Assembly (NCBI GenBank): GCA_037952775.1
Contig: JBANAY010000003.1
Span: 19,964,001 to 20,028,000 of the forward strand
Length of the DNA: 64,000 bases
DNA from: Clonostachys chloroleuca
Lineage: Eukaryota > Ascomycota > Sordariomycetes > Hypocreales > Bionectriaceae
Direction: 5' to 3'
Under the pieces are notes generated by a model. That model saw nothing but the letters and a program-made list of their open reading frames with translations, was not told the origin of the DNA and ran no database searches. This document shows positions 34,677-44,740 of the stretch, in pieces. The translations under genes and the position numbers were made by a program. The first letter of the stretch is position 1. Each line of letters starts with the position of its first letter.

Positions 34677-36203
34677 ATGCCGTGCGGCCAGCTGGACAAG
34701 CGGCGAGGCGGCCACCGCTGCTCCTCATGCCGGAGGAGCCACATGAAGGTCTGTTGAATGTGTGACTCCAGACCTTGACTCGAGGACTGACTGACCGGGC
34801 AATTAAAAGTGTGATGGAAATAGCCCATGCTCCTTCTGCCGTCGGAATGGCCTCGAATGTAGCTTTCCAAAGCGCTCGCGAGACGTCCAGATTGTGCGCG
34901 TCTTCCAGTCCCCATATGCCAGCACGCCATCAAAGCCAGCAGCAGCGCTCACCAACGAATCCTGGTCCTTCATCAACCGCTTCTTCGAGGCTACGGGGAA
35001 ACTGCCCCAGAGCCAGGTCCTCCGCAGCCCCGATGTGATCATGCTGAGCCAATCGGATGAACTAGTCAACAAGACAGTCAGTGTCGTCGGACAGGTCTTT
35101 TCTTCCAAAAGTGCTACGCACACACTAGAGACCAAGGAGCGCAATCAGTTGAGAAGACTTGTTGCTGCGCAAAAGAGAATCCTAACGCAGCGGATGTCTC
35201 GGCCCGAATCCCAGAACACAACCGTTTTATTACTATGCAGTTTACTACTTGCCATACCCGATGTGAGTTCCATATCCATCCTCTCGACTCTCTATCCTCT
35301 AATTCTGGTCCTTTTCCAAGCTTCTTCTAAATCCGACTGCCGAGAGCTGGCGGTTATGGATAATACACGTGCGGAATTTTGCAAACTACCTAGTCGAGGA
35401 GGGTAGAGACTTTTCACAACTAGATGGAGAGCTCATGAGATTCTTCCAACTCAACGATCTGCTTGGATCTATCCCATTTCTACAGAAGCCCATCGGGCAG
35501 GACTTTGCTGCTAGGTTGCAGAAAGAAGCTGCTACAAATGATAAGCCTAGTGATCCAGCATCGGGGAGACCGAACCACGTTCTATCCCTCATGTGGAGAT
35601 GGGCTGTGCTACAAGAACGGTAGGATTGAAAACCGGCCCGATCCCATATCTCCGCTAACCCTCTCCAGGTTGCACCAATGGGACTTGCTATCTGCCGATC
35701 CTGACCACAGGGACCCCAATCACGGGGTGGAAGGTATCGAAATCATTTGCGAGGCCTCTAGTCTCCAAGCAAGCATGCTTCAAGCACTTCTTTCCAACTC
35801 TGCTCCTCCCACCACACACGACGACTCATACAGCCAGTACATGCGCTGGGCCCTAATTTGTCTATCACAACAGCTCCAAACGAGTGCTCTGGCCTCACTA
35901 GAATGTGAGCTTCCCGTAATGACGCCGGAATGTCTTCACGAACAGGCCATCTCTCTGATGGAAGGCATCGAATCTCTAACGGCCCAGTCTTTGTTGGATG
36001 TGGCCTTCTTCCTTCCTCTAGCGGAGGCGGTGGCGCCGGTTATGGAAGTACAGGATGACCGTACGAGATTGATTGGCTTCCTGGATACAGTAAAGCAGAG
36101 GGGCTTTGGTGTTGCTGACGAGTATCGACGGGAGATCCTTGAAGAGTGGCAAGAGGCTTCCGTTACCGATTCTTCTACCTACAGCTCCTCTCCAGTTCAA
36201 TAA
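34677..36203 (+). CDS. Zn2Cys6 transcription factor
   Basis: Exons 34677-34748, 34810-35262, 35345-35619 and 35669-36203 (introns 61, 82 and 49 bp) sum to 1335 nt, 444 residues. As in the regulator at 14.8 kb, the first intron splits the zinc cluster: GGHRCSSCRRSHMK then CDGNSPCSFCRRNGLEC, i.e. C-x2-C-x6-C-x5-C-x2-C-x6-C. The basic KRSRD patch follows. The remainder is a helical Fungal_trans_2-type domain (SWSFINRFFEATG, LLGSIPFLQKP, LHQWDLLSADPDH). An apparent frame change near 35,620 is resolved by the 49-bp intron with a CTAACCC branch region. The target genes are unknown; the nearest gene is the divergently unrelated MCT-like permease. Confidence 0.85.
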
Positions 36204-36600
36204 TTTAATGAAGATTGATCAATACTCTCAAATTGAGAGAGCTCACAAATTGCGAGGAACCATAAGCTCCTATCATCAATATTTTATTGTGTTTTTATTT
36301 CTAGGTTCATGTTGTCATCCCTCGGCTGCTATCCTACATATTACGCCGGAGCGAGAACCGCCTGAATTTTCAGGATAATCATCCCGAGCACATTTCAACG
36401 CATCACAAGAACAGGGTTTCAAAGCGACAACTTTTTGATTATTAATATTACTAGTATGGCTATATAAAGCTGCAATTGAAAAAAAAAAGAGTTAGCATGC
36501 AAAGCGGAATTAGAAAATCGTACCTTCATGGAAAACTGGCAAAGAGTGCACCCCTTTCCGTGCCGATTTCCCCTTTCATGGAACACCGCACCCTGTTCCC
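36204..36600. other. Convergent intergenic
   Basis: Short stretch between convergent genes with an A-run at about 36480-36489; nothing else seen. Confidence 0.5.
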
Positions 36601-38222
36601 TTAACACTTGACTTTGATCTTCCCCTGAGCTTGGTAGAATCTAGCCCCCAAGAGACACAATCCGGCACCCAAAGTCGACACGGCCGCCCACACCTGCGCG
36701 CCCGTGAACGACCCCTTCATCGCGGACTGGAGCGCGCCACCAATCGGCGGACCCGTCAACGACGCAAACGAGATGATGCTGAAGCACATGCCCATCCTCG
36801 TGCCCACCGTGTCCAGCCGCTTCGTGATGCTGGCGATGGTGGTGGGCATGAGACTCTGAGTGGCCCCGGACACGAGACCGCAAAAGGCCGTGAAGCCGTA
36901 GAAGCCGGGCACGTTGCTCACGGCGAACCAGCAGAACACGATGACGGATATGGATAGTGTGCACATGGTGATGACGTTGAGCGCGCCGATCTTGTCGGCG
37001 AGCATGGGCATGAGGACGCGGGCGGGCAGTCCGGCGCCGTTGATGACCATGACGAGGAACGAGGCTTCGCTGTAGGAGAGGCCAAGGACTTGGATGCCGA
37101 ACGATGCGACCCGTGAGGAAGTTAGCAATTGCTTGGAATAGATTTGGTGATTAGGATGCAGGGATGAAGTGTTTGTTACCGTGACCAGTAATAGAGGAGA
37201 TGATACTGAAAGCCCTAGGTTTCAACGTAGTTAAGAAAAGAAAACTATAGTGGAAACTCACATAGTAAAACAGATAATAGCTCGCCCAAACGAAAAGAAA
37301 CATCCCGACAATGTAGAGAACGTAGACTGGCTCTTTGAACGCACTCCAATCAACAAGAGCTCCAGACCGGCGGGGAGGGAGGCGTGATCTCATCAATAGG
37401 AGGGCAATCGCATAACAGATCAAGTTCACCAGACCGAGCACCCTGGCGGTCCACGCGAAGCCAATCTTGGGAAGCAACTGCCTCACTATGACGGATATAT
37501 AGGATGCCGCCAGTGGAGTTGCCCAAGGTGGCCAGGCCGATGGCGAAGCCGCGGCGGCGTCCAAACCACGTCGCCACCAGCCCGAGAGTAGGGGTGAAGA
37601 GAATTCCGCCGCCGATGCCTGTGAGGATCCCTTGTGTTATGACCAGTTGCCAGTATTGTGGATGATCGGAGGCGCTCATGGCGAAGATTCCGGCCAGCTG
37701 CAGAGCAGCACCAACGGCGAAGGTGGGGCGGAAGAAGCCAGCGTCGAGCAGACGACCGCTGAAGGTTCCTAGAGCGGTGGTGAGGAAGCCCTGGAGGGAG
37801 CCGATCCAGGAGATGGTGGATGGAGAGGCGGATGAAAGACCGCCGGAGGTGTAGTAGGACTGGAACGCCCCGAAGGAATTAAGATAGCCCCATGTGGCGA
37901 AGATGACAAGCCACCCCGCGACGACTTGGAGCCAGGCCTGGAGACCTCCATCCGGTGGTGGTGGGAGGTTTGATCTGGAGCGGGATCGAGTCCCCACCCG
38001 AGTTGGATTGGACGCGAGGCGGCCAAGGGCTGTGTCGTCTACATCCTCGATGTCATCTAGACGAGAAGGTCGTGAATGATACCTTCCGCCTCTCGTACTG
38101 GATTTAGACCCTTGGCCCTCTGCGGCAGTCTCATCAGATGACGATGAAGAGACAGACAGTTGGCGGATCTCATGGCCAGAGCCTGAGGCTGGCTGTTTCT
38201 CATTCTCGGGTGGGAGTGCCAT
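36601..38222 (-). CDS. MFS permease, monocarboxylate-transporter-like (one frame slip)
   Basis: Begins at ATG 38222 with about 85 cytosolic residues rich in Ser/Arg/Asp, then PPPPDGGLQAWLQVVAGWLVIFATWG, the hallmark PDGGxxAWxxV start of fungal MCT-like transporters. GRRRGFAIGLATLGNSTGGI marks TM4-5. Near 37,493-37,503 (a TATATA run) the frame slips: GGILY is followed in another frame by the expected VIVRQLLPKIGFAWTARVLG. The exon ends at 37262 (GTGAGT donor); the best acceptor is CCAAG at 37132, giving a 130-bp intron and resuming QLLTSSRVASFGIQVLGLS. The last part, LVMVINGAGLPARVLMPMLADKIG, is the MCT TM8 region. About 496 residues if one extra base is ignored. Substrate unknown. Confidence 0.78.
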
Positions 38223-38946
38223 GGCGGTCTGGTGGGCAAAGGGTCTCTTGGCACATTACACAATAAAGTACGGAGAATATGAGGAAGCAACCGAGAAAGC
38301 ATCCGGGGACCGCTCCAGTGATAGCTCTTCCGATCAGAGTTTTTGTCGAAAGTTTATCTCCGACTTCGGGGTGAAACCCGGTCGGTGGTCCCAGTTATGT
38401 TCACGATGCGGGCCCCTAACCATGTCCGGCTTCCGTGCAGCGGGTATCGGTCCGGAGATCGCAGGCCGGGTAAACCTGCGAGACTCCGGTGTGTGCCTGT
38501 GATGAAGCTGTAGTCATGTAGATGTCAATTGGGACGCGAGAGAGTTGTCCCTCGCGCATGCGAATATTCTCGCTCAAATCCGGTCACGGGGGTCGATGCT
38601 GTGGTAGCTGCGCCAAAGGAGTTCCGCCGAGTATGCTAGGGCGCGATGGACAGGATAAGTCCATGCTAGACCCGAGGAAGCGAAACTTAGATTTATCCAT
38701 TTATTGTATACGTACTTACACCGCTCATCCAGCGTAGCCACTCAGCTTGATCAGGTGGGTGCCTTGCTTCTGGTGCTTTCTTTTACATTGGCTACCCTAG
38801 GTCTTCAATGATCGTGGACTTAGAGCCATTGTGGGTTTCGTTCACCGTATCTCCTTCATCGTCTCAAAAGTCAAGCTTCAATGCTGACCCAAAGCCTCGA
38901 CCTACATTGTCAAAGTCTGGATGCTCCGGTATCCAGAAAGGTGCTA
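38223..38946. other. Intergenic
   Basis: Promoter side of the permease and the remains beyond the transcription-factor relic. No supported gene. Confidence 0.45.
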
Positions 38947-39839
38947 GATGTCGATCATTGTATCCATATCGTCATCCACTTGTAGAGTTAGAGGCTCCAT
39001 ATCCTCATCATCATTAAAATCTTCAGTCGTTTCATGGTGTGGGTTGTAAGGATACCTTGAAACTTCTGCTTGTCTTGGCTGGTCTGATACCGGGGTAAGG
39101 CCAAACTAAGAGGTCATTGTCAACATCGCCTGATGACAACGGGTTGAAGGTCGAAAACTTACTGCTGGAATACAAGAGCCTGCCATAGGTTCGTTCCCAG
39201 CCGTGGGATTCTTCGCAGATGAAACCAGACGGTGAGACTGGGAATCTGTCACTGCCCTCTTCCAAGCCTTCCATGCGGACTGTCCCCGTCCCCAGAAATA
39301 CCATTTTCCGTGTTTCGGAGGGCGTTCTTGCTGTTATGGCTGGCACTTTGGTTTCCAGGACTGCTCGCAAGGGCTTGGGTGATGCCCCTCAAGCTTAATC
39401 CTGCTGCTTCACTTCCCTTGACGAGTTCTAGGAGAATGCAAATGCCCTGCACGATGGAATTCTGAGGGACAGATACAGAATCCGCCAACTTACGACTTGC
39501 GAAAATTAGGACTTATAGAGCCGAACTGCAGTATAAGGAATCATGGAAAGAGAAGCGACATAACAAAGATAAAGCTTTTAGGGCACCCAGCACCCGGATA
39601 GAAGAAACTGCGGCGTTGACACACTCTTGGGCCTGTTGGCGTAGAAATTTTGTCGCACTGGCCTCCAGACTGTTCGCAGGACGACACGTCGCGACGGCGC
39701 AGTGCAAGCAAGAGCGGGTTAGTAGGATGATGGACTGCTCATATGTTAAAGCCAGGCGCGCCTCGTATAGGGTCGTGAAGTTTTCAAACTTGATATTTGT
39801 GGGTAAGCTTTTCTTCCAGTCTCTTAGTTCATCCTTCAA
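38947..39839 (-). pseudogene. Relic of a fungal-specific transcription factor (middle domain)
   Basis: Read on the minus strand from 39839: LRDWKKSLPTNIKFENF, then LALTYEQSIILLTRSCLHC and the Leu-rich ALKALSLLCRFSFHDSLY, the pattern of the regulatory domain of Zn2Cys6 proteins. There is no zinc cluster or N-terminal part. A TAA at 39513-39515 interrupts an otherwise continuing frame (SIVQGICILLELVKGSEAAG follows in the same frame), and the frame changes again near 39,300. An acidic tail (DDEDMEPLTLQVDDDMD) ends at about 38947. The 5' truncation point at about 39840 abuts a second relic on the opposite strand. Confidence 0.65.
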
Positions 39840-39851
39840 CAGCTGTAGATC

Positions 39852-40312
39852 GTGAGGTCGGATGGTGGCGCCCTTCTCAGAGGCAGGCTTACAAGCCGCG
39901 AAGAGCTCCTATCTCTTCTTCAACACTACCATATCTACGGCAAACTAGCGAAACGAGGCGTGCGTACCAATGTAGACGCCCATGGAGAGCAGCCGATCGG
40001 ATATCTGTACCACTCCGAAATGCTGATGATGGCCATGGGTGGACAGGAACCGTACGAGGCTTTGAGACACGCACAATTGGAGGGGCGACTTCGCCGGGAC
40101 TGAACGCGTCTGTGGGCTCGATCGAGGCTGGAAAGCTAGCTGACCTTGTCATCTACCCTGCTTCAGTTGATAGTATCGAGAAGGCATGGGAAAACAGCAT
40201 ACATATGGAGTACGTGATGCGGGGAGGCACATTGTTTTCTGTAGAAGAAGGATTAGTGGAAATATGGCTTCGGCGAGGGACACAACAAGAACGGCCCCAT
40301 ATCAGCCCGTAG
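39852..40312 (+). pseudogene. Amidohydrolase C-terminal fragment
   Basis: The fragment contains KRGVRTNVDAHGEQPIGYL, MAMGGQEPYEALRHA, then in another frame TIGGATSPGLNASVGSIEAGKLADLVIYP, and VMRGGTLF near the end. The order GVxxxxxxHGE ... MxMxxGGxxPYEALRxAT ... GSIExGKLADLVI is that of amidohydrolase-superfamily enzymes (metal-binding His near HGE, closing beta-sandwich). About two thirds of a normal enzyme, including the N-terminal HxH, is missing, and one base is missing near 40,071. The left edge is at the junction with the transcription-factor relic. Confidence 0.75.
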
Positions 40313-40934
40313 GCCATAATCATACGCCTGAAGCTGGCTAATGTTAGCATGATCGTTTGAAAGGGTATAAAGGTACCTAGTTTATTAACTAATTCAAGCT
40401 TCCTAGATCCAGCCAGTTGTATGCTCATCCAACCTCGGATCACTACAACCGAGAATGAAAATCAAGGCTCTATGCAATCAAATGTTCGCTTTAGCCTCCA
40501 ACTACCAGTTGTCAGAACACCTTTGCGGCCTGAATGATAGTCAGAAACATGACCATGGTGAAGACAATCTCAGTCTTGAGCAGGGCCTCAGGGAGCTGAA
40601 GGAGCCATTCGTTATTGAAGGGCTCGAAGCAGGAGGTTAAAAAAAAACCCGTGGCATCATATCTCTATTCAACTGTACCAAGGTTACATGCACCAATTTA
40701 CTTGATTTCGAGGCTCTGTAGTTGTTCCAACTGCAAACTATGGTAAGTTGTACAGACGCAGTCGGCCTCCTATGAAATAGTTATGCATCAAATTCAGGTT
40801 GCATACACAAAACAAATCCAACAACGCCTACTTTCAATTACAAAATGGAATATTTCTCCATCCCTTCACCTACAATATTAATTTGATTGCTACAAAAGAA
40901 GTTTCATTCCCGCAAGGGTGTTGCGGGCGCCATC
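40313..40934. other. Intergenic
   Basis: No supported gene; an A-run at about 40641. This is the 3' flank of the PNP_UDP gene. Confidence 0.5.
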
Positions 40935-43900
40935 CTAGTGCCAACGAAAATCATCGTCTATCTCTCTTTTCTTCACGACTTCAAGCAAAAGTTTCGCATA
41001 TGCCGCCGCTGTAGCGGCTGCATACTCCTGCCAAACGTCGTTCTTCTGATCATCACAGTAATCGCTGATTCCACGGATCACAAGGGATGGAAGTGCGTTA
41101 ACCACTCCGGCGGCTTCCATCTCGAAGCATATAGCGTTGAGTTTGTTCGCCTGCTCATCGCGGAAACCAGCATCTTTGATGACTTGGTTGCCCGATGCGA
41201 TTCTTCCATAGTGGACCTTGGGCTCAAGGGTCAAGCGCGGATCTCGCTGCGACGGTACATGCTGGTCCTTTTGGTGGCATGGTTCATTCGACGACGGGCA
41301 TTCAAAACACGGTTGGAAAAGAATATCTCGGTCTTCTCCTTGATGACAATACAACTGAGACATCTCAGAATTGCAAGAGATCGTATCCAGGTGACGCCTA
41401 AGCTGACTGCCTTGTGGGATCGGATTTGCCTTTATGTTAGTACTGATAGCGTTCATCAGGAAGTCCGGCGGGCACCGCAAAGTCTGTTCTTTCCTCTCAA
41501 AGCCTCCCCTCCCCCTCTTGCCCAGGTCATGTTGAACCACCTCTACGCCAACAACCACATCACCGAGGCGAATATCGTTGTCTCGAGAAGGCGCGCCGCC
41601 CCCAATCCCAACTAGGAGGCAGAATCGAAGATTGAATGTGTGTTTCATGGCAGTCGCAGCACACGCCGCTTCATTGGTCCCGTACTTGGAAAGGCTTGTC
41701 GCGACGACCATGTGGTGTTCTATCTTGCCAAACACGTACCGGTCGTCGTCTGGGACATTCTCAGGGGGGGCGTGGTTATCGTCGAAGAGCGCCCGAACTG
41801 CCATTAATTCCTTCGGCAACGCGCATATAATCGCCACCGTATAAGACTTTTTGGGATATGTTTGGTAGGATGGTTCTAATACATAAGGAGGCGTAGGGTT
41901 GTTATGGGCGCCGCTTGGGAACGCCATTGATGGAATGCCTGAGCTTGAGGACGACGAGACATGAGATGAGCCAATTCCGCTATCATTAGGCGACTTCAAG
42001 GCCAGTTCATTAAGCTGGCCTTTTCGTGGGAGATTCAAATCGTCCCAGATCCATGAGAATTGCGAGCTATGCCCAAAAATGAGAGCGCCGTCATTTGGCA
42101 ATTTGTCCCCTCGAGGGTGTAACGATTCAGATAGTGTTAAAGACAGGGGGAAAACGGCTTGGACAGGCTCACAGTCAGTATGCTTCGAGTCATGCTGGCA
42201 TCGGCAGAACATGGGTTCGGACGGGGTATGCCAGATCAAGTTGTTACTGAGCCGGATGTGGCCGTCACTAAGAAATCCATGCTCTTTGAACACCCGGTCC
42301 AGATCAGAGACGCAAACAGCGATGTAATATCGGCCCGTTGGCAAACTGGCCCATCTGCTGCAGGTTTTCACGTCCGGCTGGATAATATCACCAAAGCCAC
42401 TCCCAAACAACGTGACAGCTTGGATAGCCCTCGTAAAATCAACCCAACCTTTGCCGTGGGCCTCGATCTCGGCGACACGCGGATGCAAAGGGTCTTGGTC
42501 CATCCCCGCCACATCTTCGAACTCCCAGCCTTCAAGATCTCCCCGTGGTTTATTGCTCAGTTTGGTGCCGCATGGTCCCACAATGTCCTTTTGATGCTGG
42601 ATGATATGCTCTAGCAGGCAACACAAATCCTCAATCTTACTCTTGAGTGTAGTACCGTCGCTGTACAAAAGGAGCCTCTGGTTGTGGTCGTTGCTCAACG
42701 TCTCAAAGGCGGACATTGCGGTGAGAGGCCCACCTGAATCATGAAAGTCCTCGCTGTTGAAAGTAAATGCGGCTTTGTAAGGACCCACCAGAAATGCTTT
42801 CAAGGCAAGTAGCAAAGCAATTGTTCCACTCACAACCCAGCCTCGTTCGCCGTCCTTATCCCAAAGAAGCACGAGCCGAGGTTTTAGCAACTGGAGCCGT
42901 TCGACGTATCCATTGGAAAACAACTCCGGCGACTCCTTGTCACCTACAGAGAAAGCCGACCTCATCGCCACGGTTCCTCTCCGCCAGACAGCCTTCCCAG
43001 TGAGAGCGCCGTCTGCTTTGGGCTTCCCAAGCCTTGAGTGCTTGACAGACAAACCTACGAACCATGTTTTTAGTTATAGTACTTGTAACTCATTAGACTG
43101 AAAGTGGTCTCACCAATCACGATCTTCGCTCTCGAACACCATCCGAGCACATGGCGATTGCTCTCTAGGAGATCGAGGCGAGTGACTTCTTGCTCTTGGT
43201 CCAGATCATTCTCGGAATATGATATTTGACTTCCGTCCCTTTTAAAAAGCAGATGCCAAAACAGGATATCCCCACTGCGCCGGATCGGGACCAACATCGT
43301 CGAAAAGCCTTTTAGGCAGACCTTGTCGTTGAACTGCTGAATCTCAAGTGCTTGAGCGAGCCTAGCCATAATATCAAGAGGGATCTCCAGTCCGGTGTTC
43401 CACTCGTCTCGTTGAGGAATCGGATATCCCCTCACGATGACAGGGGTTTTGAAAACAGCCTGCCAGCACTTGCCATCAGTATCTAACGATATCGGGATCT
43501 TCTCCATCTCAATCTCGATCTTGAAACCAATGCTAGTTGAGCGGGGCTGGGCCTGAGACTGAGACAAAGCCGAATTGTTCTGCAGAATACTGATCGTTGG
43601 TGTACAGCAGAAGAGGCCGCTCTGTTCTGGTGGAGTTTTCATAGCTGCTCCTAGCCAGGCAAGTTGTTCTCCGATCTCCGCGATGGTGGCCGCAAGCCCG
43701 TGGATCTCTGCTAGAAACTTGGAATTCCTCACATAGACTCGGAGTGTCGTTCCATCTGATAATCTGCCTGTAGGCGGGTTTAGTGTTGAGTTAGTGGCTA
43801 ATTAACTAGGTTGTGCTTGCATAAATAGGACTCACGTGGTGCCGGATCGCTCTGATTTCCCTTGAGAACCTCCTCCATCAAAGCAATCATGTCCTTCGCG

Positions 43901-44705
43901 GTAGAAGGCCAAGTCTGGCCTAGATACTGAGCGCAAGTTGCGGCTTGTGCGTCCAAAGAAGACCCAGTCAAGGTGATAATGCCTTGAAATGCCTTGCGGT
44001 GGCTTCGAGTACCCTTGCATTTCGAAGAATTTAAATACGTCACAATCAAGCTCGAATGTTGCGCGGTAACTTTGAGAAGACATCTTCTTGCTAATTACAC
44101 GAGAAGAAGGGAGTGCCGACATGACCTCTTTACCGATTGTTTCCATACTGCATGGTTTCATCGGAACGAGGCGAATTTCATTTCGTAAGCGTGCAAGGAG
44201 CCATTTGAAAGCTGGGGTTGTAATCATAAACTCACGGTAGTCCTGAATCCAGGATTCAGTCATATCTTCGCCCTCGTCCGATTCGTCCGGCTCCTGAACC
44301 TGCTGTGGAGGCTCGGGCACATTTTGCCAATTGGCTGAGCCTGGATGATATTCCTGCAGCACGACTTGTTCAAAGTTCTCGCTGTTGAGCCAATCGCTGA
44401 CGCGTTCCTGCCTGTTCACATCGTTTAGGTGTATAATTTTCTCCTCGATAATATTTTCTTGGCCGAACCCAGTGTCCGCAAAAGCCGCAGCAATCTCGCT
44501 AAAGGTTGCATATGTGTCAGAATAACCGTAGCTTTTTCCGAGGGCAATAAACAGTATGAAATCAGAGACAAGTTTTCACTCACTGCCTTCGCTTGTGCAC
44601 AAAGGCCATGGCATGTCTGTGCATCTTATCAGAAGCTCCATGCCCAATCTTCAGCGCAAAAACTCTGAGCATCTCAGGTAGGGCTTCTGAGATACGGGTA
44701 TGCAT
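40935..44705 (-). CDS. Large NLR-companion protein ending in a PNP_UDP domain (one frame slip)
   Basis: Exons 44705-44584, 44498-43836, 43767-43114, 43054-40935; introns 85, 68 and 59 bp. The sum is 3n+1: near 43,994-44,002 one base is extra, shifting SKPP away from the expected AFQGIITLTGSSLDAQAATC. About 1185 residues after correction. The N-terminal part (LPEMLRVFALKIGHGASDKM; DYREFMITTPAFKWLLARL; AQYLGQTWPST; GEQLAWLGAA; VIVRGYPIPQRDEWNTGLEI; SGDILFWHLLF; LEGWEFEDVA; GKGWVDFTRAIQAVTLFG) is a long conserved fungal family of unknown function that often occurs near NLR genes. The C-terminus from about residue 876 (YTVAIICALPKELMAVRALF, VGIGGGAPSRDNDIRLGDVVV, CFEMEAAGVVNALP, VIRGISDYCD) is a purine/uridine phosphorylase-type domain. 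No NACHT or repeats. Its start lies 35 bp downstream of the NLR stop codon on the same strand. Confidence 0.8.
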
Positions 44706-44740
44706 CTCCTGGCTCAGGTGCAAACACCGAGTCTCGCTGA

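Noticed and set aside
35620..35668. Apparent frameshift in the second Zn2Cys6 gene
   Set aside because: A 49-bp intron with a CTAACCC branch region gives VLQER-LHQWDLL in frame.
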